A DNA stretch of 64,000 nt from Candidatus Zixiibacteriota bacterium (GCA_029860345.1 JAOUBJ010000002.1:332041-396040), one strand, 5' to 3'. Positions 36,894-45,007 are shown, counted from the stretch's first letter. Program-made: numbers and translations. Notes: generated from the sequence alone by a model not told the origin.

Positions 36894-38268
36894 TCTGTTC
36901 AAAGGATACAAAGGGGCAGCATTGTCGTCACTCAAAGAGTTCGGCGTGAGGGTATGGAGCGAAGCCCATATCAAGACCAGTCGCGGCGATTTCAGTGGGA
37001 TCATTCTGCCGCGCTCGGAAAACGATGATGACCGGCACATCGTGCTCAAACTGGCCACAGGATACAACGTCGGAATCAATGTCGACACCATCACCGACAT
37101 GAGCGAACATGGCTACAAAGAGGCCCATTACAAGATACCTGAAAAAGAGTTCCCAACAGCACCGGGTAAACCGCACGTCAAACTGTTCGGCACCGGTGGT
37201 ACCATTGCCTCGCGGCTTGACTATCGTACCGGCGCTGTGATACCTGCCTTCTCACCGGGCGAACTCTACGGCGCCGTCCCCGAACTGGCCGATATCTGCA
37301 ACCTGACCACCGAGAAACTATTCGCCGTGTTCTCAGAGAATATGGGTCCGCAGCAGTATATAGAACTTGCCAACGCTATCGGCAAGGAGATTGCGAATGG
37401 CATCGACGGCATCGTCATTGGGCACGGCACCGACACTATGCACCACACGGCCGGGGCCCTGGCCTTCATGATTCAAAACTCGCCGGTTCCGATCGTGGTG
37501 GTGGGATCGCAAAGGTCTTCGGACCGGCCGTCATCGGATGCCGCCCTGAATCTTATCCATGCCACCACGGCCGCCGCTACGTCTGATATCGCCGAAGTGA
37601 TGGTCTGCATGTTCGGCCCCACGTCCGATGAGTACGGCCTCTTGCATCGCGGCACGCGAGTGCGTAAAATGCATTCGTCCTATCGTTCGACTTTCCGGAC
37701 TATTGGAGCCACTCCGTTGGCTATGATCGACCGCGATAAGATCACACCGCTGACCGACAACTACAACCGCCGTCGCACCGACCGCAAGGTCAAGATCACG
37801 GCGCTGTTTGAAGAGAAAGTCGCGATGGTCTACTACTATCCGAACATGATGCCGGACATTATCGACTCGCTGGTGGAAAACGGCTACAAGGGAATCGTCA
37901 TCGCGGGGACCGGGCTTGGGCATGTCAACAAACCGGTTTACCCGGCTATCGAACGGGCGACCAAAGCCGGTGTCGCCATTTACATGACGGTGCAGACTTT
38001 GTGGGGATATGTGCACATGTTCGTCTATGACACCGGGCGTGATCTGATGGCCAAGGGGATCATCCCGACCGAAAACATGTTGCCGGAAGTGGCCTACGTC
38101 AAACTTGGCTGGGCACTGGGACAAACCAGTGATCTGGACGAAGTCCGAAAGATCATGCTGGCGCCGATTGCTGCGGAAATTACTGAGCGGGAACCCTACA
38201 ACGGCTACCTGATCTTTCAGGGTGGCGTCCCCGAGGTCGAGGCCTTCCTGAAAAACGTGCACAAGTAG
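36886..38268 (+). CDS. gatD: Archaeal-type Glu-tRNA(Gln) amidotransferase subunit D (asparaginase-like)
   Basis: 460 aa from a GTG start preceded by AAGGAGGTGA; the start lies inside the end of gatE, so translation is probably coupled. GatD is a glutaminase related to type I L-asparaginase that supplies ammonia to GatE. Residues 1-80 form the GatD-specific small beta domain. Residues from about 95 are the asparaginase core: catalytic Thr in FGTGGTIASRLDY, second Thr-Asp pair in IGHGTDTMHHTAGAL, and the SQRSSDRPSSDAALNLIHA segment distinguishing GatD from simple asparaginases. Length and order (gatE first) support a functional heterotetramer. Confidence 0.9.
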   Translation: MADLFKGYKGAALSSLKEFGVRVWSEAHIKTSRGDFSGIILPRSENDDDRHIVLKLATGYNVGINVDTITDMSEHGYKEAHYKIPEKEFPTAPGKPHVKLFGTGGTIASRLDYRTGAVIPAFSPGELYGAVPELADICNLTTEKLFAVFSENMGPQQYIELANAIGKEIANGIDGIVIGHGTDTMHHTAGALAFMIQNSPVPIVVVGSQRSSDRPSSDAALNLIHATTAAATSDIAEVMVCMFGPTSDEYGLLHRGTRVRKMHSSYRSTFRTIGATPLAMIDRDKITPLTDNYNRRRTDRKVKITALFEEKVAMVYYYPNMMPDIIDSLVENGYKGIVIAGTGLGHVNKPVYPAIERATKAGVAIYMTVQTLWGYVHMFVYDTGRDLMAKGIIPTENMLPEVAYVKLGWALGQTSDLDEVRKIMLAPIAAEITEREPYNGYLIFQGGVPEVEAFLKNVHK

Positions 38269-39124
38269 GAACGGGTGGCAGTCCATCTTTGTGTCTCAGG
38301 CGCGGTGGATCTCCGCAACTGTCCGTTCCCGGATCGCATCCAAGAGATTTAAGTGGCAGACAGGGAGAACCCAACCGTCCTCCAATTGCGGCCCTGTGCC
38401 TCCGGACTAAGAACACCGACCAAAGAGCGGCTGAGCCCATCGCTCACTGACAAGCTGTGGCAGAATCGTCCCCTGGCCTACGGACCGTCCACCAGAACAC
38501 GGCAGCGGAGTTCGGATTCCCTGATCCGAAAGGCGACCGGCACGGCTTGTCCATGTCTCAAACCTGGCGCACGAGGACGTACACCATGCACCAGACAAGT
38601 GTCACCCTGAGCCCATTCGAAGGGTGATAAATCACCCTATTGCCGCTTCGCGGCCTGCGACATCCTCAAGAAGTGCCTTGGGTCGGGTGGCCCATCCCCT
38701 TGGGGCTTGTTGAAAAAGTCCCTCTTCCATGTTGCGGTGGGTCCTGTGCGCCGCGACGGACGCCAGCGGATTCGTGTGACCCGCCGCCGCGGTCCGGTAT
38801 GGAGTTAGGTGTCGGGTCACAATCACGCCTTCGGCAGGCTCAGGACCCTGCGAAACCGCATTATGACACAGCCTGAATGTCTACGGCAGCCCGACGTCCA
38901 TGAAGTCCATTTATGGGTGTGATTGCAGTGCAGACGGGTATTCACAGGCTCCGGCCAAACGAAACCAGCCGACGCACGACCAGGGTTATAGTGTGCAGAT
39001 AAAAAAAAGACAGATTTCTCACCCTTCACTGCCAAACTGTGGCAGAGCCGCTTTCTAAGCTCCTGACAATCACTGATATATTGGTTTTGTCATTGTGCCA
39101 ATCGAGCGGAAGGAGGACATCAAG
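38269..39124. other. 856-bp intergenic region with dispersed palindromes
   Basis: No gene that I can support. It holds a TCACCCTGAGC...TCGAAGGGTGA-type palindrome at 38601-38629 and the inverted copy of the 3336-3412 repeat at 38709-38788. The last 100 bp upstream of the thioredoxin-like gene include an AAAAAAAA run near 39001 but no convincing promoter. Confidence 0.5.
38709..38788 (-). repeat. Dispersed intergenic repeat (inverted copy of 3336-3412)
   Basis: The reverse complement shares the blocks GGTCACACG, GACCCACCGCAAC and TTTTTCAAC with the copy after the TonB receptor gene. Confidence 0.5.
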
Positions 39125-39676
39125 ATGGGTGAAACCAAAGCGGGCAAATCCATTCTCAAGTGGGTGGGCATCTTTGTCATCATGACAGCCGGTGTCTTTA
39201 CCGGTATGACTTTGTCGATCAAGTACACCGGAGCTGGAAGCAGGGGCGCCGAGGTGCTGCCGGCCAGTCTGCGAAACTCCACAAACCTGGAGATCGGTCA
39301 GACAATGCCGTCGATCACGGCTTATCACCAGGATGGAGAACCGATGGACTTGCAGTCGGTGCTAGTGGGACGAAAAACCGTGCTCGGCTTCGTGTCCCAG
39401 ACTTGCGGACCCTGTAAGCAGTTTATCAAGTTCCTCGAAGGGAGTGAACTGCTGGCCTCAGAGGGCTACCAGATTCTGCTCTTATCCGTGAAGCCGGAGG
39501 ATGACCTGGCCAACTATGTGCTGCCGGTCTTTCGTGTCTCAGAAGAATTGCAGAAAGAGTTAGCTATCGACATGGTGCCAACCATGATCGGCATCGGCGA
39601 GGACGCGACCATCCAGTTTGTTAGCTGCGGGTTTTCGGGGATTATCACGGATGAATACGTCGAAGAATACCTGTAA
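39125..39676 (+). CDS. Membrane-anchored thioredoxin-like (TlpA-type) thiol oxidoreductase
   Basis: 183 aa from the ATG at 39125 (AAGGAGG, 8-nt spacing). A signal-anchor helix (ILKWVGIFVIMTAGVFTGM, about 10-30) tethers a periplasmic thioredoxin fold with active site Cys94-Gly-Pro-Cys97 (SQTCGPCKQF) and a cis-Pro in DMVPTMIGIG. Such proteins reduce, oxidise or isomerise disulfides outside the cytoplasm. It ends 40 bp before the first of six tandem cysteine-rich peptide genes. Its last codons (VEEYL-stop) recur as a relic before peptide 3 (VEQYL-stop), so the duplicated unit included its 3' end. I infer it matures the peptides; a general TlpA role is the alternative. Confidence 0.85.
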   Translation: MGETKAGKSILKWVGIFVIMTAGVFTGMTLSIKYTGAGSRGAEVLPASLRNSTNLEIGQTMPSITAYHQDGEPMDLQSVLVGRKTVLGFVSQTCGPCKQFIKFLEGSELLASEGYQILLLSVKPEDDLANYVLPVFRVSEELQKELAIDMVPTMIGIGEDATIQFVSCGFSGIITDEYVEEYL

Positions 39677-39716
39677 CCCAGCGCATGAAAATGCACAGGA
39701 GAGAGGAGGTGAAAAT

Positions 39717-40022
39717 ATGAGACTAACATTGAAGGTACTCGGTATCTTTGTCGGCATGGCCGTATGCGGCTTCTTGCTGCCCCACATGACCGATGGTAAC
39801 GCCTTGGCCGGGGAAGATTGCGGCATAGAGTGCGCCGGAGGAGGAGGCTCGTGTGATGACTTGCCGCTTCCGCCCATGACCTTCCTGGCCTGCTGTGGAG
39901 GACATTGTTCGGGATATCAAGGCGATGATCCGGTGTTCGAGTGTTGGGGTCGCTGTAGCATCAACGATAAGCTGTGCGACTGCAACCAAATCGGTTGTCA
40001 TAGTCTGCCCATCTGTCCGTAG
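39717..40022 (+). CDS. Secreted 12-cysteine peptide, paralog 1 of 6
   Basis: 101 aa. ATG follows a perfect AGGAGGTGA with 5-nt spacing. A leader of about 31 residues (MRLTLKVLGIFVGMAVCGFL...) looks like a Sec signal cleaved after NALAG or just before. The mature part has twelve Cys in the pattern C-x3-C, C, CC-x3-C, C-x3-C, C-x-C, C-x5-C, with conserved YQGDDPVFECWGRCS and CDCNQIGCHS. It is probably folded by six disulfides. I do not recognise the family; Cys pairs could also bind metal. It is followed by a GC-rich hairpin at 40067-40094 and lies directly after the thioredoxin-like gene. Confidence 0.8.
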   Translation: MRLTLKVLGIFVGMAVCGFLLPHMTDGNALAGEDCGIECAGGGGSCDDLPLPPMTFLACCGGHCSGYQGDDPVFECWGRCSINDKLCDCNQIGCHSLPICP

Positions 40023-40066
40023 ATTAGGTCGAGTAAGAAAACCGTTTTAACAAACTTGCGCTGGGC

Positions 40067-40094
40067 AGCCGGCCGCTCGTGCGAGCGGTCGGCT
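40067..40094 (+). other. GC-rich hairpin after peptide 1
   Basis: AGCCGGCCGCTCGT pairs with GCGAGCGGTCGGCT with almost no loop. No U-tract follows, so it may be an RNA-stabilising or attenuating structure rather than a terminator. Equivalent hairpins follow peptides 3-6. Confidence 0.6.
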
Positions 40095-40308
40095 ATTAGA
40101 CTCGCAGGCAGACAGAGGCCATGTTCTCGGGCGGTCAGAGACCCGTTTTTGAGTTTTGCGTCAGATTCATACATCCTTGAGTTGACATCATTAGAGAAGG
40201 TGCTCGGCGGCCTATCGGGGTCACTTGTGGCGAGAAGTGGCGGTAATTTCATCGGCGACCACTGTAACCCCGGCGCATTGATACTAACCGGAGAAAGGAA
40301 GTGAGGTC

Positions 40309-40614
40309 ATGAAACTATCCTTGAAGGTTCTGGGCCTCTTTTTGGGGATGGCCGTATGTGGCTTCTTGTTGCCGCACCTGCCCGGTGGGGACATCTATGC
40401 CGGTTGTGGCTGTGAAGAAGTAGAGTGCATTAGGGGAGGAGGAGGCACATGTGAACCGATGCAGGAGCCTCTTGGCTACCTGTCTTGCTGCGCTGGAGGG
40501 TGCCAGGGATATGAAGGTGATTACATGGTGTTTGAATGTTGGGGACGTTGCAGTATCGGCAACAATGTTTGCGACTGCACGCAGATCGGGTGCCACAGCC
40601 TGCCCATCTGTTAG
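40309..40614 (+). CDS. Secreted cysteine-rich peptide, paralog 2 of 6
   Basis: 101 aa. The ribosome-binding site AAGGAAGTGA is the weakest of the six. The leader MKLSLKVLGLFLGMAVCGFL matches paralog 1 closely. The mature region keeps the framework (CCAGGCQGYEGDYMVFECWG, CDCTQIGCHSLPIC) but adds an extra Cys in the N-terminal CGCEEVEC segment, so it may pair differently. The 286-bp spacer before it is the longest. It retains GGCGCA and a GTAACC trace of the shared 5' region but has diverged most. No GC hairpin of the common type follows this copy. Confidence 0.78.
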   Translation: MKLSLKVLGLFLGMAVCGFLLPHLPGGDIYAGCGCEEVECIRGGGGTCEPMQEPLGYLSCCAGGCQGYEGDYMVFECWGRCSIGNNVCDCTQIGCHSLPIC

Positions 40615-40737
40615 TGGCTGGACTGTAATGACGGAAACAGCCGTACATCTGCTTGGTGCAGGACGGCATTTGACAAGGAAGTTGAACAATACCTGTAATG
40701 CGGCGCATGAATCCTAACAGGTGGAAGGAGGTGAAAC

Positions 40738-41031
40738 ATGAGACTCTCAACGAAAGTTCTCGGCATCTTTCTTGGCATGGCGGTTCTGGGTTTCTTGGTA
40801 CCGCACATGCCGGGAGAATACTTAGCGGCTGCAGAGGATTGCGGTATCGGGTGCAGTTCTCCCGGTATATGCAACGACCTACTGGAGCCCTACTCCATTT
40901 TCGCATGCTGCGCTGGGTGGTGCGGTGGTTATCCGGGCGACGATCCGGTTTGGTATTGTACCGGCTCGTGCTCCACCACCGGCCAACTTTGTGACTGTAC
41001 GCAAACCGGATGTCACACCCGTTGTCCATAG
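40738..41031 (+). CDS. Secreted 12-cysteine peptide, paralog 3 of 6
   Basis: 97 aa, the shortest member. ATG follows AAGGAGGTGA (5-nt spacing). Leader MRLSTKVLGIFLGMAVLGFL, then PHMPGEYLAAA with a likely signal-peptidase cut before EDCG. The twelve-Cys framework is kept (CCAGWCGGYPGDDPVWYC, CDCTQTGCHTRCP) with a shorter loop after the second Cys. About 60 bp upstream, GACAAGGAAGTTGAACAATA followed by CCTGTAA would encode DKEVEQYL-stop, a relic of the 3' end of the thioredoxin-like gene. A GC-rich hairpin follows at 41076-41103. Confidence 0.78.
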   Translation: MRLSTKVLGIFLGMAVLGFLVPHMPGEYLAAAEDCGIGCSSPGICNDLLEPYSIFACCAGWCGGYPGDDPVWYCTGSCSTTGQLCDCTQTGCHTRCP

Positions 41032-41064
41032 CATACGTTTGTTAGCCTTTATGCTGTTGTAAAC

Positions 41065-41227
41065 ATGCGCCGGGAGGCCGGCCGCTCACCGGAGCGGTCG
41101 GCCCGTTGATCACCGGCGACAGAAGGACCCGATCTCCCGCTTGGAACGGAACGGTTATTGGAAATAGCATGTTAACGAGACCTGTACTACGGCGCAAGAA
41201 TACCCACAGGAGAAAGGAGGTGAGAAC
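41065..41227 (+). repeat. 163-bp conserved spacer before peptide 4 (copy at 41562-41724)
   Basis: This whole spacer, from GC-rich hairpin (41076-41103) to ribosome-binding site, is repeated before peptide 5 with the same length and about six substitutions. Peptides 4 and 5 themselves are only about half identical. The hairpin GGCCGGCCGCTCACC with GGAGCGGTCGGCC is perfect. Confidence 0.85.
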
Positions 41228-41533
41228 ATGAGAACAGTGGTGAAGGTGTTTGGGTTCTTTCTTGGCATGGTGGTATGCGGCTTCTTACTGCCGTATATGC
41301 CGGGAGGGAGCGTGATGGCCACTGACGATTGCGGTCTCGGATGCAGTGGGGGTGGCGGGACTTGTGACTCGTTGCCCCCGCCCGGCCATAGATTTGTCTA
41401 CACATGCTGCGGTGGATACTGCAGCAGTTATCCGGGGGATGATCCCGTGTGGATTTGTGCCGGCCAGTGCTCCGTGACGGGAGACTACTGTAACTGTACT
41501 CAGGTAGCATGCCATAATAACTGCGGTGGCTAG
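41228..41533 (+). CDS. Secreted 12-cysteine peptide, paralog 4 of 6
   Basis: 101 aa. ATG follows AAGGAGGTGA. The leader MRTVVKVFGFFLGMVVCGFL is the most diverged of the six, ending GGSVMATDDCG. The framework is kept: CCGGYCSSYPGDDPVWICAG, CNCTQVACHNNCGG. CDC becomes CNC. It lies between the two near-identical 163-bp spacers, so its divergence from peptide 5 cannot simply reflect the age of the duplication unless the spacers were later homogenised. Confidence 0.78.
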   Translation: MRTVVKVFGFFLGMVVCGFLLPYMPGGSVMATDDCGLGCSGGGGTCDSLPPPGHRFVYTCCGGYCSSYPGDDPVWICAGQCSVTGDYCNCTQVACHNNCGG

Positions 41534-41561
41534 TTCGCTTTCGTAGAGTACACTCCTAAAC

Positions 41562-41724
41562 TTGCGCCGGGAGGCCGGCCGCTCACCGGAGCGGTCGGCC
41601 CGTTGATCCCCGGCGACAGAAGGACCCGATCTCCCGCTTGGAACAGAACGGTTATTGGAAATAGCATGTTAACGAGACCTGTACTACGGCGCGAGAATAC
41701 TCACAGGAGAAAGGAGGTGAGAAT
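41562..41724 (+). repeat. 163-bp conserved spacer before peptide 5
   Basis: Partner of 41065-41227; contains the hairpin at 41573-41600, the GTTAACGAGACCTGTACTAC trace of the shared 5' region, and AAAGGAGGTGAG. Confidence 0.85.
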
Positions 41725-42030
41725 ATGAGATTGTCCATGAAGGTGCTTGGCATCTTTCTCGGCATGGCCGTGCTCGGCTTCGTAATGCCGCACATGTCGG
41801 GAGAGTACCTGTCGGCTGCCGAGGATTGCGGTCTTTGGTGTGGTCCCGGTGACGGTACTTGCGATCCGCTGCCCCCATTCCCGGGTCCCAGAGTTGTAGC
41901 TGCATGTTGCGGTGGACACTGCAACCAATATGAAGGCGAGGACCCACACTTTTTGTGTTACGGACAATGCTCCGTAAGCGGCGTCTTCTGCAACTGCGTT
42001 CAGATGGGCTGTCACAATTTCTGCCAGTAG
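41725..42030 (+). CDS. Secreted 12-cysteine peptide, paralog 5 of 6
   Basis: 101 aa. ATG follows AAGGAGGTGAG. Leader MRLSMKVLGIFLGMAVLGFV with PHMSGEYLSAA, cut expected before EDCG. Framework CCGGHCNQYEGEDPHFLCYG, CNCVQMGCHNFCQ with twelve Cys. Loop residues differ from peptide 4 at most non-Cys, non-Gly positions. A related GC hairpin (42075-42102) follows. Confidence 0.78.
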   Translation: MRLSMKVLGIFLGMAVLGFVMPHMSGEYLSAAEDCGLWCGPGDGTCDPLPPFPGPRVVAACCGGHCNQYEGEDPHFLCYGQCSVSGVFCNCVQMGCHNFCQ

Positions 42031-42074
42031 CATAGAGAGTATTGACAGAAGGATACTCTAAACTTGCGCCGGGA

Positions 42075-42102
42075 GGCCGGCCGCTGTTGCAGGTGGTCGG
42101 CC
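42075..42102 (+). other. GC-rich hairpin after peptide 5
   Basis: GGCCGGCCGCTGTTGC pairs with AGGTGGTCGGCC; the loop differs from the copies after peptides 3 and 4 but the stem is preserved. A further variant follows peptide 6 at 42571-42600 (AGGCCGGCTGC...GGCGGCCGGTCT). No U-tracts. Confidence 0.55.
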
Positions 42103-42227
42103 CTCAAGTTCACGGCGGCGGAAGGACCCGCCCCCAGGGCTCGGCGCAGATTGGCTTGAGAGATATAGTCCTTGAATATGACCTGTCAAACGGCGCAAGA
42201 ATACCCACAGGAGAAAGGAGGTGAAAT

Positions 42228-42527
42228 ATGAAACGCACGTTGACAGTTCTGGGCATCTTTTTCGGCATGGCTGTTCTCGGCTTCGTAATGCCGCACATGC
42301 CGGGAGAGTACCTGTCGGCCGCAGAGGATTGTGGAAACAATTGCGGAAGCGGCGACGGAGATTGCGTGACGCAGCAGGAGCCCATGGGCTTCTTTGACTG
42401 TTGTGGTGGCCACTGCAGGAACTACCCGGGTGACAATCCGGTATTTTGGTGCACCGGTCGCTGTTCTATCAGCAACGGCCTATGTGATTGTACGCAGGTT
42501 GGATGTCACAGCTTCCCCTGTCCATAG
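42228..42527 (+). CDS. Secreted 12-cysteine peptide, paralog 6 of 6
   Basis: 99 aa. ATG follows AAGGAGGTGA. Leader MKRTLTVLGIFFGMAVLGFV with PHMPGEYLSAA, almost identical at the cleavage region to peptides 3 and 5. Mature framework CCGGHCRNYPGDNPVFWCTG, CDCTQVGCHSFPCP. Upstream sequence shares ACGGCGCAAGAATACCCACA with the 163-bp spacers. This is the last member; the next gene is on the opposite strand and converges after a GC hairpin at 42571-42600. Confidence 0.78.
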   Translation: MKRTLTVLGIFFGMAVLGFVMPHMPGEYLSAAEDCGNNCGSGDGDCVTQQEPMGFFDCCGGHCRNYPGDNPVFWCTGRCSISNGLCDCTQVGCHSFPCP

Positions 42528-42649
42528 CATGGATCGCCTTTCCAAAGTGATTTCTTAAACTTGCGCCGGGAGGCCGGCTGCTTTGATCGGCGGCCGGTCT
42601 TCTAGTATCCATTACATGGGAACTGTCCGCTCGGTTCGATTCAAGCCCT

Positions 42650-45007
42650 CTACCACGCCTTCCTCAACGACATCAAACCCAACGCGCCCAGGTAGCACAA
42701 TCCACCGAGTATCAGCGCGACAGTGAAGCCGTAAGCAAAGGCCACAAGTAACACCACCATCGAACCCAATACCGACGCCGCACCGTTGACCGCAAAGCCC
42801 CAGTCGACCAACGCACCCACCCGGAAGGTTCCTTTGGGAAACGGCATCCCCATGAAGAAACCGAGCGGGAACACCAAGCCAGCCGTCACCGCCGCGCGTG
42901 CCGGCATCGCAAGATCAATAAGTGCACCCGTGACAAATCCGTGCACAAAGATGTCCAGCAGCAACCAGACCGCGATCCCAATGAACGGCACGGCATCACC
43001 AAACCTGCGCGAGTACCGGCTGCCGATCCCGGAGGCAAGCAACAGTGTCAGCAGAACGGTCGCGATGCTATAGACCGATGCACCGATAAACAGCGCATAC
43101 TTCTGGATCAGCACGATCTCCAGCATCATGAAGGCCATCCCGATTGCGAAGAAATACAACCATGGCACGGCTTTCAGTTTCTCACCTTTCTTGAAGTAGG
43201 GGAGAATGTTGAGCGGCACGATAACGATTAACACCGCCGCCATTATGAACAAGATGATTAGTTTTGACATTGGGAAACCGTAGAACTCCGCCCACTTGCC
43301 CAGTTTGTTAGCACGCTCAAAATCGAGATTGTCCCATCTACCCATCTGCGCCACGAACGGACGATTGTCGGTGCAGGGCGAAATGTCAATCGGCAGGGTG
43401 TCGGCAAGGGACCGCCAGCCGTTCAGGACGATCTGGTTGTAAAGATTGTCCTGTATAGAATCCGGCGCCGGGTAGACAAGGTGTATGAGGTCGTATGTTG
43501 AGTCGGACAGCTCGCCGTAGGCCAGGTTCCGAATCTCCTCGCTTAGCGGTCGCTTCGATATCAAGAGTAACTTGCGTCGTCGACTGGTGAGATCATAGAC
43601 GGCAAAGTGTGACATTGGGTCTGCAACACCAAGCTCCTCCAGCGCCTGCATCAACTCGCACACGATGCGCGGCATGTAAACCTGATGTTCCATCGACATG
43701 AAACCTGAATCGGACAATGCTGACCAATAATCCTTGAACGCTTCGGTCGTGTACAGATAGTTTTCGGCCAATGCGAATGAACCCGACCCCAGCGCCGCCC
43801 AACTGTTCGAGGCCAGCGAGTATATAATATCAAACTTCCCGTTGAACCGCCGAATATATGTGCGGGCGTCTTCGGTAACGACCTTGACCTTCGGATGATG
43901 ATAGATGTAACCGGAGAACTCGTCCATCGTCACGATGCTCCCGGTCGAGTCGCGAAAATCCGCGCCGGGGGGAATAGTGGCGACGGCGGTGGTATCATCG
44001 GCCGGCGAATCCGGTACGGTCGGTTCGATGTCGATGTAACCCGATGAGTCGCCGAAGAGCATCATCCGGTTGAGATGCGGATTGACTTCGACGGCATGAA
44101 TCTCGGCAGCACCCTCAAGTAACGCCTGCAACACATCGCCACCACCGCCTGCGCCCAACGACAGGAAAGTGCATGAATCGAACTTGTCTATCAGATAGCT
44201 TACATTAATACCCCAGTCGAGGTCGGCCGTGTCGGCAATGGAGTAGTCACCGTCGAATTGAATCACCGGCGTGTTGGCCACGTTGTCGATCTCGATACCC
44301 CGGTACTCCGGGCTGAAGCCGAAGACTTTCACCTTGGCCATGGCGTCCCAGTGTTTGTAGATCACCGGTCCGCGCTCACGACGCTCGGCTTCCAGCCACG
44401 ATGCGGATCTAGGAGCTAAAGCGATTGTCAGGGCGCAAAGAACGAGCGGCACGAGTTTCATCCACCTTTCGGCGGCAATCATCGAAGCTACCAGTATCGG
44501 AACTGCTATCAGGACCGAAGCGGCGGGCGTACCAAAGTGATTCATGAGCACGATTGCAACGATGACGCCACCGCCTGCGCCGCACAGATCGGCCATGTAC
44601 AGCCTGGGCATGTCCCGGTGGTTCTGTTTGAACATTAGTGCCAACCCGATGCCGGCAAAGAAAAACGGGGAGCTTAGTGTAACTACAGCGGCCAGCATCT
44701 TGACCATCGTAGCACCCGAGGAGAACAAAGTGGAGAAGTCCAATCCAAGCTGAAACACGACCACCGGTCCGATCAGTATCATCAACCCGCTCAACCAAAG
44801 CGACACGCCGATCCAGCCGGAGTGGTTGAAAAACCTGCACAACCTGAGAACCAACGCACCGAGTCCGAGTCCGAGTATGGCCAGCGATAACACCAGAAAG
44901 GCAAAAGTGTAGAAGAATTCGGCCGACAGAATCCTGGTCCAAGAAAGTTCCAGGGCGATAAGCGATACCGACAGCAGAGCGATGGTCAAGAACCGATTCG
45001 GGGACAT
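42650..45007 (-). CDS. Polytopic membrane protein with spermidine-synthase-like domain
   Basis: 785 aa. Six or so N-terminal transmembrane helices (residues 1 to about 200), then a Rossmann domain like spermidine synthases and methyltransferases with nucleotide/SAM motif FLSLGAGGGGDVLQALLEG, acidic EVNPHLNRM and VVTEDARTYI. About eight C-terminal helices follow (about 560-785, with FFAIGMAFMMLEIVLIQKYA). Proteins of this architecture are widespread but of unknown activity; true spermidine synthesis is unlikely without the usual substrate motif. The start has no strong Shine-Dalgarno. It converges with the peptide cluster and no functional tie is evident. Confidence 0.8.
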   Translation of the reverse strand: MSPNRFLTIALLSVSLIALELSWTRILSAEFFYTFAFLVLSLAILGLGLGALVLRLCRFFNHSGWIGVSLWLSGLMILIGPVVVFQLGLDFSTLFSSGATMVKMLAAVVTLSSPFFFAGIGLALMFKQNHRDMPRLYMADLCGAGGGVIVAIVLMNHFGTPAASVLIAVPILVASMIAAERWMKLVPLVLCALTIALAPRSASWLEAERRERGPVIYKHWDAMAKVKVFGFSPEYRGIEIDNVANTPVIQFDGDYSIADTADLDWGINVSYLIDKFDSCTFLSLGAGGGGDVLQALLEGAAEIHAVEVNPHLNRMMLFGDSSGYIDIEPTVPDSPADDTTAVATIPPGADFRDSTGSIVTMDEFSGYIYHHPKVKVVTEDARTYIRRFNGKFDIIYSLASNSWAALGSGSFALAENYLYTTEAFKDYWSALSDSGFMSMEHQVYMPRIVCELMQALEELGVADPMSHFAVYDLTSRRRKLLLISKRPLSEEIRNLAYGELSDSTYDLIHLVYPAPDSIQDNLYNQIVLNGWRSLADTLPIDISPCTDNRPFVAQMGRWDNLDFERANKLGKWAEFYGFPMSKLIILFIMAAVLIVIVPLNILPYFKKGEKLKAVPWLYFFAIGMAFMMLEIVLIQKYALFIGASVYSIATVLLTLLLASGIGSRYSRRFGDAVPFIGIAVWLLLDIFVHGFVTGALIDLAMPARAAVTAGLVFPLGFFMGMPFPKGTFRVGALVDWGFAVNGAASVLGSMVVLLVAFAYGFTVALILGGLCYLGALGLMSLRKAW

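Noticed and set aside
44409..44942. 177-codon minus-strand frame inside the spermidine-synthase-like gene
   Set aside because: It is an out-of-frame overlap of a clear membrane protein gene on the same strand, Arg/His-rich with no start signal.
42650..45007. The spermidine-synthase-like gene as a modification enzyme for the cysteine-rich peptides
   Set aside because: It is on the opposite strand, converges with the cluster and is separated by a hairpin; nothing but proximity links them.
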